Shown here piece after piece: positions 24,391-36,373 of a DNA stretch of 64,000 nt (the first letter of the stretch is position 1; every line of letters starts with the position of its first letter). The DNA comes from Actinomucor elegans (lineage: Eukaryota; Mucoromycota; Mucoromycetes; Mucorales; Mucoraceae). The translations under genes were made by a program, and so were the position numbers. The stretch is from positions 124,001-188,000 of the forward strand of contig JAMSLZ010000017.1 in NCBI GenBank assembly GCA_026027325.1. Reading direction: 5' to 3'. Below the pieces are notes generated by a model that was not told the DNA's origin, did no database searches, and saw nothing but the letters and a program-made list of their open reading frames with translations.

Positions 24391-26048
24391 TTAGATACAC
24401 TTGATAGTGTGGACTTTGAGACAGCGGTCGCAAAAGTGTTCAATTCCACACTGTCTACATGACTTTTGGCATTTACTGCACACATTTCTTTTTGCTAGAC
24501 TTTTTGAACCATTATCAGTCTTGGCTTGAATAAGAATGCATTTGCAATGACCAAGGTTCACTTTGGGTATACATTTTTTACACCATTGGCCATGACAGCC
24601 GCCGGAGCAGCCACTGAGCTCACAGTGTGGACATGCAACATCACCACAACTGGAACACTGATTCGATAAGTAGGTGCCGTCCGCTGTTCTACAGCGAACA
24701 TGGTATAATCGGTGGCAATGGTTACATGGCTGGCGTCCTCTATGACAAGCCTCGCTTTTCTCGTTGTTACAAAGTGCTAGCACCTGTTCACAGCGGCCGC
24801 ATCGAGCCATCTGAACTTTGAGTTTGGGGTCTACGCAAGTGGATAATCCACAAGCACGAGTTCCGCATCTAATAATGCGGTGTTAGTTCATGAATAATGA
24901 GTAAATAAGGCTTACCTGTCGCAACGGGGAGCACAAGCAATGCACTTTTTCAAAGGCAGTATACCACACGAAGCGCATTGAAACGACTGAGACGCAGCAC
25001 CTATATGACACGCTTCACATAATACCACATCGAAAATGACATTTTTTTTAGTCAATTTGTTGAGTGCTGCGTTGATAAACCAAGCATCTTGACCAAACGA
25101 TTTACTGTCTAGCGGTTTTATGGAATGCTTTTCGTCCAATTTACCGCGATGCAACACTTTACCAAGCGTGACATGCGAGATCTTGGACGGATATTGATCT
25201 GAAGCCTGAGATACTAACTGCGTCAAACTAGTTGCTAGTTGGTAGGTAAATAGATTCCAGCAAGATTGAATGGAGAGTGTATCGATATTCTCGAGGTATT
25301 TGATCAATAGCACAACTGACGAAGCTGTTATTACTGTGCCGTCTAAATCAACATGTCGAATGGCATTGTGTAAAGCGCCTCGCAACTGCAAAAACACGAC
25401 AAGCTGATATACAAATGCGTCGTCGATCAAATAGCGATCCGACACACGAAATGAAATGTAGCGCCAAACGTCGGGTTTAAACACGATCTGGTGGAAGCGC
25501 CTTGTACAAAGAGAAAGGTCAAGTCGAGATCGAACATCTAGAAAAGATGCAATACGAATAAGCGCTCTGCTAGGTAAATTGGCTAGGTTCCTGATATCTA
25601 CAGCTGTTTTCTCAACCAAGAACGTATGCCGTTTGAATTGGTCTGTGATAGAAGATAGGGATCGTTTAGGTAACATTTGCATTGATTCGTCTTCGCTCAT
25701 ATGCCGAATATTTGGGTGCATAGCTGTAGTAGTGACATGGTGGACAATACCAGGCTCTTCGCTCGTATCAGTTAAAAGTGATTCGTCTGTAAAACTAGAC
25801 GAATACTCTCGGGTGGCTGCGCTCTTACTCGGTGCCATGTTCGGCCCACGTAATGTTGAATCTTTGGTTGGTAATTTCGATTGAGTTGCAATGAAGGCGA
25901 TGTCCTCAGGGCACAGTACATTTAAAGGCACAGCGATCAATGACCCATTAGGTTTTCTTAATTTGACCTTTTTGTCTTGAAACAAGCAAACATAGGATGC
26001 TTGTACTTGATATTTTCCATCAATGCCTAGCCAGAGTCTTTCTGTCAT
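24391..26048 (-). CDS. SHD1 + F-box + cysteine-rich protein
   Basis: Minus exons 26048-24916 and 24868-24391 give 536 residues. Residues 3-52 (WLGIDGKYQVQASYVC, KVKLRKPNGSLIAVPLNVL, EDIAFI) match the Sla1 homology domain 1 (SHD1), which binds NPF-type endocytic sorting signals in yeast Sla1. An F-box-like stretch follows at about 152-198 (LANLPSRALIRIASFLDVRS, then FKPDVWRYISF). Leucine-rich-repeat-like sequence comes next. The last 190 residues carry about 30 Cys, many as CxxC pairs (CEACH, CASCG, CGRCEQ, CNHCHRLYHVRC, CSSCGDVACPHC, CSKCQKSCRQC), so they probably bind several zinc ions. The likely role is an SCF ubiquitin-ligase adaptor. The start follows a T-rich leader; an in-frame extension to 26105 is possible but lacks domain support. 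Confidence 0.75.
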
Positions 26049-26544
26049 GTTTTTTTTGTTGATATAAAGAAAAAGAAAGTAGGAGAGTTTCGTCCCCAAA
26101 AACAAGCGGTAAGCATTTAGCTTTTGATGTTCCGCTGTTTTTTTTCTTTATTTTATGTGCAGCCGATCATAGGGCATGGTATGTTTATATTTCCAAGTTC
26201 AACACTTTTGGACTACTATATACGCTTACTTGAAAGCCTGGTACGTTTCAGTAATCAAACCAAAGATTTTCTTTCATTAGCTTTCACTCTAGCAATTCCT
26301 TTGAACAGTTACACCAGGCAATAGTTATTGTAATCTCAGACATGATGTTCTAGAATGGTAAATCCAGTGTGATTTTCACAAATTTTCGAGTTCGATCGAC
26401 ACCTGACGTTTCTAGTTAGGCTCAGTGTACATTACACCAAAACTCAAGACATAATCACGTCATTCACTGCCTTATGCTCACAAAAAGACTAGAATAAATG
26501 GAGTGAAACCTATTACAAACATAAAGATCCTTGTATTATAGACG

Positions 26545-26815
26545 AACCGAGACTTGTCTGATGCAACAGTTCATTTTGAGCTTAGCACATAAATCCAATG
26601 TGAGATTAAATCAAGATCGGTTGCGAGATCTGTTGATTATGGGATCTAGATCATAAGAAATTATATTTTACAGACAATAATACGTACATAGCACTTTGAT
26701 CAAATAATGGTTACAGTAAGCGCAATATTTATATTAAACATGTATCAGCTATCAAAGGCGATATGAACTTGGAACCGACCGAAAAATGGGGAGATGGTGA
26801 AATTAAGATAAGCAC
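26545..26815 (-). repeat. Left arm of large inverted repeat (repeat family, reversed)
   Basis: Matches the reverse complement of about 28020-28300. The best part, TAAATCCAATG[T/C]GAGATTAAATCAAGAT and then AGATCTGTTGATTATGGGAT, is nearly perfect, followed inward by AGAAATTATATTTTA and a weaker ATCAAAGG block. It contains two core units of the dispersed repeat in reverse orientation, about 165 bp apart. Confidence 0.75.
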
Positions 26816-27008
26816 TGGAAGGATCGTCGAGGAAAGACTATATGAAGCACTATTCAAAACTCCGCACATTTTAACAGATTATTTTGAAGGCATTTTCAAG
26901 GCATAATCTATTAATAGCGCATGATCAACTAAACAAGTGCATTCGAAATAGTTTATTTGCAAGTATACTTGGTATAAGATATTAGATTTATGATTGTATT
27001 TCTAAGCG

Positions 27009-27010
<2 letters not shown>

Positions 27011-27039
<29 letters not shown>
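27011..27039. repeat. Poly(A) tract, 29 nt
   Basis: Uninterrupted A run between the two arms of the inverted repeat. Confidence 0.95.
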
Positions 27040-27041
<2 letters not shown>

Positions 27042-28019
27042 GACCTTTTAAGAATAACTATGAGTTCGAGGAAATGGTAAAAGATAATTATACAATTCAA
27101 CACACAATTACGCTAAACATAAATTTTACTAATCGACGTTGTAGATATCCTCATTTTCTTTTGTCACCAACCTCTCTCATTACATTGGCTTGTCTTTAAC
27201 GATCAATAACAGTTCATGCGTTAGTATTCTTGTATAAGATAAGCAGTCTACATCTGTGGAATCTCGATCTTTTGAAGAATTTGTATAACAAACCTAGCAG
27301 CGAATTAGTATTTTGTACATTGACGTCATCTGTGAACTTTGCAAACCTTGACTCCGGGTACCAGGTAGCATCTTGGCTTAGAATTACCATGTTGAATATT
27401 AATATCCGAAACAATTACTATGGTAGAAACAGCTCGCAATCGGAAACGTAGGGCTCTTACTGTTTATTCTCATCAATGTGGCGTCAGTATGCGAACAACT
27501 AATTGACTTTTCAATTAGGTTGCTAGGCTTATTATACAAATCCTACGATGAAGCCAAAGCGGAAGGGTACCTGATTGGCTGGCGGTGATTACAACGATTT
27601 TACAGCAACAGCTGCTGTTTAAGTTTGATTCTTGAAGGTCCCTTAAAAAAGATAAGTTTATTTTATTTTCTCTTTTAATACCAACAAAAGAGCAAATAAT
27701 TGAATAGTGGTTCATAATATTTTAGGTGAATATTAATAACGCGTCGAATGGCATAAATACAATGTGCTACTTTCGCGAATCATTGAATATATATTTTTAA
27801 ACAAGCTTATTTCATGGGATCACTAGAAATTAATCATAATTGAATTATGTTCTATGAAATAAGACCCACAAACATATTTTAATATACTTCCAATCTATTT
27901 AAATTTGCAATATTAAAGGAGTATATCGCGTACATGTTATTTATGTCCTCAAACAAAATGTTGAATATTAGATGGTGTGTGAAATATGATCACCTAGTGC
28001 ATCCCTTAGAAATTATTCT

Positions 28020-28450
28020 GTTTTTGCCTTCTCTACATTTTTTGGCCAATTTGAACAAGTATCACCTTTGATGGCCAATATGCACTCAAGACAATATAGC
28101 TTACCTGTTATAATCATTAATTGACCAAAGTATTATGTATATATCGTAGTTTAGTGATTGTCTATAAAATATAATTTCTTGTGAATCTAGATCCCATAAT
28201 CAACAGATCTTTCAGCTAATCTTGATTTAATCTCGCATTGGATTTATACACTGTACTGAAAATGAGATATTGAATTCAGTAGACTTATTGCTTGACCAAA
28301 TATCAGTCGATATACTATGTTCATCAGTAGCTATTCTGTAAATGTCTCAACGATTTTGTATAACGGAGTATTGATGATCAATAGGTTTTTCGTCCGATCT
28401 CGGTCAAAAGACCGCGCCTACTCAGTTTCTCACATTCAAAAAACTGCTAA
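28020..28450 (+). repeat. Right arm of large inverted repeat plus third repeat unit
   Basis: Core motifs lie at about 28060 (GGCCAATTTGAACAAGTATC), 28221 (CTTGATTTAATCTCGCATTG) and 28394 (CCGATCTCGGTCAAAAGACC), spaced about 170 bp. The first two pair with the 26.5-26.8 kb arm. The third has no clear partner on the left. Confidence 0.7.
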
Positions 28451-28858
28451 ATTAACTGAAAATCCAATTGCGGATTATATAATTTCTTTGTTATGTTATT
28501 AATCAATCGGGCTTTACAAGCCAAATAGGAAGTGTTCCTTTCATTAATGCAGTGTATAATAGAAAATCAAAAAAAAGGGATATCTGACGAGGAATAATGG
28601 CACTGATACAATAAAAAAAATCTTGAATTGAGACTGTAGATTCACTACAGAACGATATGTGTATCGATATCAATAACAAAATCAATCCAACATACAAACG
28701 AGCCAAGGTTTCCCCTTAGAACATTTGAGATACGGGAAAAGCACTGTGTAACCCTGTAACCTGGAAACCAAATCGGCTCAGATGATGATCACACATAACC
28801 CAAAAGGAGATTAACTTGAGCGGGAAAGAGGAAATTTTACCGAATAATTCATACAACC

Positions 28859-29188
28859 ATGGATATTAGACTGAAAATATACAGTATAGAACAGTGGCTA
28901 TTTGGGTCATGGGTAAAGCGGGAAGTTGTATCTACCTATTTTATTACTAAAGTATCTAGATGCTGTGGTTTTGCTCCATGCTTTAAATTCGAATCCGAAT
29001 GTTCGGACAAACAAGGTCCAAGACCTAAAGTAGCCAAGGATCATCATACCGAGAGTTTGCGAGTTTTCATCCGCTATGCTTATGTGAAAAGATCTGGCTT
29101 GGAGCAAAAAGACGAGCTTAAAAAAAAGGGAGTCTTGAGTCTGAGCGTGATACGTAAGAGTGGCAGTGGTTTTCGGTCAAGTTTGTAA
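28859..29188 (+). pseudogene. Possible decayed coding fragment (110 codons)
   Basis: The open frame begins MDIRLKIYSIEQWLFGSWVK and contains KDHHTESLRVFIRYAYVKRS and LKKKGVLSLSVIRKSG. The composition is protein-like, with an amphipathic helix then a hydrophobic strand, but no upstream or downstream exon fits. It resembles in feel the many lineage-specific dispersed gene families of Mucorales, yet I cannot name a family. It may be the remains of a mobile element. Confidence 0.25.
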
Positions 29189-29869
29189 GATATATACCAA
29201 ACTACAGTGATAGTACTTGAAACTTTAATGCAACAATGATGATTCTCTGTAAACACATCAATTTAGAGCTGCTTCTCTAGAGTAGCCAACATTTTGTTTT
29301 ACTTGGATTCAGATAATTTCTTTGTATTTCATTGGCCTGATGGTTCAATCTTATCTATAGAACATGTCTGCTGTTTGAATTGGGTCAACTTGATCTTGTT
29401 GAGAACTAATCTATGAGAGCCGATTTGGATTACATAACTATTATTTCTTCCCATTTCTTTATATGGCGGTATAAAAAGTATAAAACAATACCCACGCTTT
29501 AGTGTACTAGAGAAACTTGTCTTGATTTTGAGCAAATAATGGGCACAGCTTTTTGAGTTATAAAGCAAGGATAAACGCCTTTACATATTAGGCTCTCATT
29601 ACGTGCATTCTACTACTAAGAAGGATATGTCTTTTTTTCCAATTGTTCAAGTGCATGATCCATTTCATTAAATGAAGGGTAGCAGCTGGATGGAAATCGT
29701 CGGTAAGAGTTGGGTTCAGTAGCTTTTCACATTGTACAAAAAAGCCTACAGTACCTACTTACTCTGATGTTCGATAGAATTTTTGGAAAGTTTATACCAT
29801 AGTACTAGTATAGATAGAAACACAAAAATGTAAATAAAACTTACGGCCGAAGCATAACTTCAATGCGAA

Positions 29870-30321
29870 AGAATATCAAACTGTTCTTGTAGTAATTCAA
29901 GATGGATCCTGGATGGAATATCTTCATATCGCCTTTGCAAAGGATGATTCAGTAAGATCAGTAATGCAATGACGCATCAATACGCTTAGGACAATTTCTG
30001 TAGTACTGGATCATTGACAGGATTGGTGTAATTTCCCAGCAGGTACAAAGTGGGGATTTTCATCTTCCTCGGATTTATGGTAGGATGAATGCCATCATCA
30101 ATCATAACCAAACTACATATCAACGGGTTGATCTGATAAAGGAAGATTGGCATGCTATTTCTCTGCATTCACTGTCTGTACCAAATGCACAAATATTGAA
30201 GCATATTTCAATGGCCAAACTATCTCGATATGCAGCTTTTGAGAAACAACTACAGAAAATTAGCTATTGCATGTGTAACAATCAATTGAATGTGTGGGGG
30301 GAATTAGATCCATTTCAATAG
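29870..30321 (+). pseudogene. Possible decayed coding fragments
   Basis: A stretch at about 29871-29970 reads EYQTVLVVIQDGSWMEYLHI and on to AFAKDDS before a stop. A second frame, 30085-30321, reads MNAIINHNQTTYQRVDLIKE and continues through NAQILKHISMAKLSRYAAFE. Both look like protein sequence, but stops and frame changes separate them. No family is recognised. Confidence 0.25.
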
Positions 30322-30476
30322 AATTGTGTAAAATCAGGGAAGTTTCTGTAAAATTAACTTCCCATGCAATCCTCCTACAAACCAAAAACTTTTCAGAAGC
30401 AACCTGATCACAGTTGGAAACATAATTGTATAACAATGTACACACTTACTTAACCTTAATGAAGCAAACTTTTGCA

Positions 30477-30484
30477 TATAAAAA
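30477..30484 (+). promoter_or_regulatory. TATA box of the beta-glucosidase gene
   Basis: TATAAAAA 63 bp upstream of the ATG at 30540. It argues that translation starts at 30540 rather than at the upstream in-frame codon at 30426. Confidence 0.6.
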
Positions 30485-30539
30485 GAAGGCACAACTGGAT
30501 GCAGATTGCAATCAATATTCTACAAACAATTCTGACTCA

Positions 30540-32785
30540 ATGCATTTACCTTCTCTTTCTACAACTGCAATCGCTCTCTTGTTAGCCGCAAAAGCAGCTA
30601 ATAATTTGGTAGAGGCCAAAGTCGATGTTCTTTCTTGGGACCAAGCTTATCAAAAGGCTGAACAGCTCGTTGACAAGATGTCTCTGGAACAAAGAGTCAA
30701 CATCACTACGGGTGTTGGCTGGATGAACGGTCCTTGCGTTGGTAACACTTATGGTACGGAAGATCCTTACTTTCCTTCTCTCTGTTTACAAGACGCTCCT
30801 CTCGGTATTCGTTTTGCCAACAATGTTACTTCTGGTGTCTCTGGTATTAATGCTGCCGCCTCATTTGACAAAAAAGCTATTTATGCCCGTGGATCCTATA
30901 TGGGTAAAGAGTTCCGTGGAAAAGGTATTCATGTACAATTAGGTCCTGCTATGAACTTTATGAGGTCTCCTGAAGGTGGCCGTGGATTTGAATCTGGGGG
31001 TGAAGATCCATTTTTGCAGGGCGTAACTGCAGCTGAAACTATCAAAGGCATTCAAGATGAGGGTGTCATTGCTACCGCTAAACACTATATTTTGAACGAT
31101 CAAGAACTTAACAGAAACACTGGCTCATCTGAAACTGATTCGAGAACCTTGCATGAAGTGTACCTGTGGCCTTTTGCTCGCTCAGTCGAAGCTGGAGTTG
31201 CTTCCATGATGTGCGCTTACAATCGAATCAACGGTACATATGCATGCGAGGATGATTATACATTAAATACCGTTTTGAAAGGCGAACTTGGCTTCAAAGG
31301 ATTCGTTCAATCCGATTGGGGAGCCACTAAAACAACCGTCGATTCCGTTAATGGTGGTTTGGATATGACTATGCCTGGTGATATTACTATGGGTTCCGGA
31401 GGCAGTTATTTCGGCAAGAACCTGACTGATGCTGTTGGTAATAACAGCGTGGATGAAGATCGTGTCACTGATATGGCTATGCGTATTGTCGCTTCATGGT
31501 ACAAGATGCGCCAAGACGAAAACTATCCTAAAACTACTCTCGACTCCTTCCACTTGGACAAGGCTCCTTATGTAAATGTGCAAGCTGATCATGGAAAATT
31601 GGTCCGTGAATTAGGTGCTGCTTCTAACGTTCTTCTCAAAAACACGAAAGGTGCATTACCTATTAATCCCAAGAAGGTGAAGAAGATTGCCGTTATTGGT
31701 TCTGATGCAGGTCCCGATCCTAATGGTCTCAATTCCTGCGAAGACCATGGTTGTAGCAGCGGCACACTGGCTCAAGGTTGGGGATCAGGCACTGCCGCCT
31801 ACCCCTACATGGTTGATCCTCTTGCAGGTCTTAAAGAAGCATTTGGAGACAAGGTCGCAATTCAATCAACTTTACAAGACTGGGACCTTGAAAAGGCGGC
31901 AAGTACTGCTGAAGGTGCTGACTACGCTTTTGTATTCTCCAACTCTAACTCTGGTGAAGAATACATCACAGTTGATGGTAACAAGGGTGACCGTAACAAT
32001 CTAACCTTATGGAACAACGGCGATAATTTGGTAAGTGCAATATTATCCTTTGGTACAAAGTGTTTGTAAAACTAATCCCTTCTGTCTAGATCAAAGCAGT
32101 TGCTGATGCCAACAAGAACACCATCGTTGTTATTCATTCTGTTGGTGCTGTTCTTATGCCCTGGATTAACCATCCCAATATCAAAGCTGTTCTCTGGCCT
32201 GGACTTCCTGGTCAAGAATCTGGTAATTCCCTTGCAGATGTTATCACTGGTAAAGTCAATCCTTCTGCCCGTCTCCCTTACACTATTGCCAAGGAGGCAT
32301 CCGATTACAATGTCAAGCCTGACCCAAAGGACGTTGTATCTTACGATGAAAAGCTGTTGGTGGGCTACAAATGGTTTGATCATGCCAAAATAGAACCTCT
32401 TTTCCCCTTCGGTCATGGTTTATCTTACACCAAGTTCGATTACAGTAAATTAAAGGTCAACACTTCTGGAAACAAAGGACCAGCTACTACTGTCAAGGCT
32501 ACCGTCTCTGTCAAGAACTCTGGTTCGGTTGACGGCGCTGAAGTTGTGCAAGCTTACCTTGCTTTTCCTGAAAGCGCTGGTGAGCCTCCCAAGAATCTTC
32601 GTGGATTTGAAAAGGTCTTTTTGAAAAAGGGCAAGAAAGAAAATATCACGTTTGAACTCTCCAAGACTGAACTCAGTATCTGGGATACTGTGGCTAATAC
32701 CTGGGTAATTCCTTCTGGCAAGTTTACCCTTTATATTGGTGCTTCTAGTCGTGACATTCGTCAATCTGCCAGCTTCACTCTCTAA
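30540..32785 (+). CDS. Secreted GH3 beta-glucosidase
   Basis: Two exons (30540-32030, 32090-32785) encode 728 residues. The start gives a signal peptide (TTAIALLLAAKAANNLVEA) and lies just behind a TATA box. The GH3 N-terminal barrel shows LPSLCLQDAPLG-like SLCLQDAPLGIRF, GRGFESGGEDPFL, KHYILNDQE and GFVQSDWGAT, where Asp259 is the expected nucleophile. The second GH3 domain contains SGEEYITVDGNKGDRNNLTL, with Glu473 as probable acid/base. A C-terminal fibronectin-III-like domain (GAEVVQAYLAF, NLRGFEKVFL) ends the protein. It should cut terminal beta-linked glucose from cello-oligosaccharides or glucans outside the cell. The length is typical of short fungal family members. Confidence 0.93.
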
Positions 32786-32882
32786 ATAGCTATTACACAT
32801 ACTTGAATATTATAAGTTGAAATAAACATTTAAATCTATATGTATTCATTTTGCCTATACAAATCAAGTCAATGATGTTGAA

Positions 32883-32907
32883 TTTTTTTTTTTTTTTTTT
32901 TTTTTTT
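32883..32907. repeat. Poly(T) tract, 25 nt
   Basis: Uninterrupted T run just before a copy of the dispersed repeat. Confidence 0.9.
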
Positions 32908-32929
32908 AATCACGTAGTCTATATTTATT

Positions 32930-33000
32930 CAAGTAATCTTGGTCAAATGTCACATCTAATTGATAGCCCATATTCAGAGTGAGCAACTACATTTAAAAAA
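32930..33000 (+). repeat. Single copy of the dispersed repeat core
   Basis: Reads CTTGGTCAAATGTCACATCT, then a spacer, then AGAGTGAGCAACTACATTTA, close to the family consensus. Confidence 0.65.
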
Positions 33001-33208
33001 ATCAGTACACGATATTCATCAATTCTAATTTTAAATTGCTCAAACTGCATTATAACATCTGTTGATACCTAGTTTTATCTTTTAGTTGGCTTTTTATTAA
33101 CTGTTTATAATATTGGCTAATAATGGGGATAATATGCGGATTATTCTAGTCTTTTTTTTAAGTTTTGAAATAGATAATATGTACAATAATGGAGAATTGA
33201 TGCTTAGT

Positions 33209-35154
33209 TTATGTTTCTTTTTTGTCCTTCTTTTCTTTCTTGGCTTCCTTTTCTTTTTGAGCTGCAACTCTCTTGCGCTTCTTGGATGCTTCAATCATTT
33301 CCCTAATGAAAATTGGTTAGATGTTCAGTTGTAGATCAACCTCATATTCAACTTACTTCTTCTTGTTTTGCTTATATTTGTCAAACTTGGAAGTTGTATC
33401 AATATGGTCACGGCTGATACCCTTACGCATCGTTTTCTTCTGGTTATGGTTCATATTCTTGATGTTTAACATCCATTCAGGCACATCACAACCAGACTCC
33501 TTCATTACATTCACAACACCTTTCATGTACGGCAAATCATCTTGCGTATAATACGTAACAGCTTCACCTTGACGTCCAGCACGACCTGTACGACCAATTC
33601 GATGAATATAACTAGCAACGCTTTGAGGGAAATCATAGTTGATAACCAAGTTGACGCCCTTGAAATCCAAACCACGTGCCATCAATTCTGTAGCGATAAG
33701 CACCCAGATTTTACCCACACGGAACTGATCAATGATGTTATCACGCTGTGCCTTGGTTCTGTCAGAATGAATCACTTCTACATTAATACCGTCAAAGATC
33801 AACTCGTGGAAGAGTTCCTTGGCACGTTCAATTGATTGTACAAAGATCAACACTGGAGGCTTGATGCCTTTTTGTACCAATTGTCGTAATGCGATCATTT
33901 TGCCTGCTTCTGTGCCTGTGAACAATAATTCTTGTTTGATGGTATCTGTGGCAGCGTTCCTAGAAAGAAGCATTAGTTTCCTCTGTAGTAAAGTTGAAAG
34001 ATTCACTTACTTTGAACCAATGACAATTCGAATAGGACTTTTCATGACAGTGTTGGCAAGCTCTTCGACATGAGAGGAAAATGTGGCACTGAACAAAGAT
34101 TTTTGAATGGTGGTGGAAGAACAAGCGGCAAAGATCTCATCAGTTTGATCCAAAAATCCTTGATCTAACAACTTGTCTGCTTCATCAAGCACAAGATGTT
34201 TTACTGCAGACAAATCCACTTCTTTTTCTTTGATCGCATAGACTAATCTTAAAGGTGTAGTAATCAAAATATCTAGAAAAAGGAAATATCAAGTTTCAGA
34301 GTCTATACATGGCATTTTTAAGTCTGTTTCTAGTTACCAAACTTTTGTCTTGATTCTGGAGTTTGTGTCTTGTCAGCGTTGGTGGCTTTGGTCAACACGT
34401 TGATACGGAGCTTGGTGCCCTGGCTCAAGTGGTTGGCTTCACGTGCAATTTGTTGCGCCAATTCACGCGTAGGAGCAATAATCAAGGCACGATAACTGAT
34501 CTTTTTCTCGGGTTTTTTCAAATCCTGCAAGATGGGTAACAAGTAAGCCATGGTCTTACCGGAACCGGTAGGAGCACAAGACATCAAGTCACGTCCTTTC
34601 AGCATGATAGGAATTGATTGCATTTGTACGGGTGTTGGTGTATTGTATTTAGCTGTCATCAGGTTCTTGTAAAGCGTGCCACTCAAATTATAGGCGGGCG
34701 AGGCGAGATCTTCAAAAGTACGGAAGGGATTAGGCACATCTGTACCGTATACTTTGATTCGATGTTGCTTTTGGAACTCTTTGGCTTCTTCCACTGTTTC
34801 AAACACAGTGTTGGGTGCTTTTTTGGCTATACATAATCTCAGGTTAACTCGACTGCGAACAGAAGCAAGCGCTTGATATTTACCTTTTTTTAACTTTTTC
34901 TCGGTTTCTTTTTCTTCCATTACCTCGTCCTGGTCTTTGATAGTGTTGGGCTTATCAACAATAGTATGGGTGGTTTTGAAGAAATCAATTTCATCGAGCA
35001 ATTGAGAGCGAACGGTAGGGTCAATGACAGCAGCATTCTTCTTTTTTGATTGCACTTGATTGGCTTCTTTTTCTCCTTCAAAAAGGCTGACGTCGTTTTT
35101 GAAACGGTTTTTATCGAAACGAGCTCCACCGCCTAATAAATGAAAAAGATCCAT
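33209..35154 (-). CDS. ROK1: DEAD-box RNA helicase ROK1 (DDX52)
   Basis: Minus exons 35154-34884, 34826-34338, 34272-34011, 33959-33357 and 33302-33209 give 572 residues. The start [18 protein letters not shown] matches the Rok1/DDX52 N-terminus. Helicase motifs appear in order: Q motif region [63 protein letters not shown] and [11 protein letters not shown]. The tail is basic ([20 protein letters not shown]). Rok1 is a nucleolar ATPase needed for early 18S rRNA processing and for release of snR30-type or Rrp5-linked contacts in the 90S particle. An in-frame extension upstream of the chosen ATG to 35271 has no family support. Confidence 0.93.
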
Positions 35155-36373
35155 GTGGCAAGTATATTGATTCAAGCAGCAAGCTTTGAAAGATGTAGAA
35201 AAACCTCTCGAAAAGTTTAAATACAAAAGCCACAATACACTCCTAACATGATAGTAATAACAGTCACACACTTCATGTATGGAAACGCTTTAAAATATTC
35301 GACTGAGTCTCAAAGGTGCACTAGATACAAAACTATGTGCCCGTTCTTGCTGCTCATTTTTCAATATAAAAAGTTTGATATACTTTGACTATCAAAACCG
35401 AACCATCGTTTTTAAATCAAAAATTACTTATACTTTAGATGGAAGATATGACACATCGTATATACTGTTTGATGGGCAATCGAACTATTTTTAAATTAAA
35501 ATGCTTCTTATCTATTTCAATTTTTCTTTTGCATCTTGAATGAAACTTCATTTCAACAGTTGTTGCTCCAGGGCAGAAAGATGAAATGATTGGATGTCGG
35601 AGATTTATCCTTTCAGAAGTTGAGAAGCTGAACTTCTGAGCTCGCTCACTGAATCCTTCCTACCTTTAAGTTGGCCATTGTATAAAAGGAATCCAAACCC
35701 TTTTAACAAAGTTTTTAAATATATATATGTAATTACACCAAAATTGTAATATTTTGTATATATTGATTTTTCTTAGATTGATAGACCTTTTTTTATGGGA
35801 GCTTTTTTAAAAAAATTATCCAACGTTGTTTCTATAGTTAAAAAGCTACAAAGCACCAATGAATTCTTCCTATCTATTAGTATTATATTTCAATTGATAA
35901 TTGTATTTCCAAAATAAAATCTATACAACCAAAAGATGTGGTCAAAGTTTTCGAAAAAGGAATTTATATGCGAAAATTAAAGCCCAGTCAGTTCATTTTT
36001 TGAACGCATTTTATCGTATTTTAGATGCGTGGTGATTAGATGTCTCCAATTGATACAATGCTTGGTTTGCTTCTTCAAATTGATATTGGCATAATGGGAA
36101 AAAAAGGTAGTGTTTCATTTGCATATCAGAAAATATACTATTGTATATTATAATCTTGGATTATCCTAACTATTTGAATTTCTGGCTACCTATACGGCAA
36201 AAGGCTGCAATACCCTTATATATTCAAATATTCAAAAGAAAGTGGGATATTTGAATTGAAAACAAAATCTTAGAATTGATAGGTATCACCAGACTCTAAT
36301 TATGGAGCCAAGTTTAAGTTCGTTCAACTGAATCAGTTGAAACCTCTGCGCCTCTTTTCCAAATTATACTATC
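35155..36373. other. Divergent intergenic spacer, about 1.2 kb
   Basis: Shared upstream region of ROK1 (-) and the F-box gene (+). It is AT-rich and no further feature is supported. Confidence 0.7.

Larger units (their letters stand above)
26049..30539. other. Repeat-rich gap, about 4.5 kb
   Basis: The largest gap in the window. It holds a long inverted repeat pair (about 26545-26815 against 28020-28300), a third repeat unit at 28393-28450, a 29-nt A tract at 27011, and broken coding-like fragments at 28859-29188 and 29870-30321. It ends in the beta-glucosidase promoter. No intact gene is visible. Confidence 0.6.
32786..33208. other. Short convergent spacer with T tract and one repeat copy
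   Basis: Lies between the 3' ends of the beta-glucosidase and ROK1. It contains a 25-nt T run (32883-32907) and a single repeat core at about 32930-33000. Confidence 0.8.
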
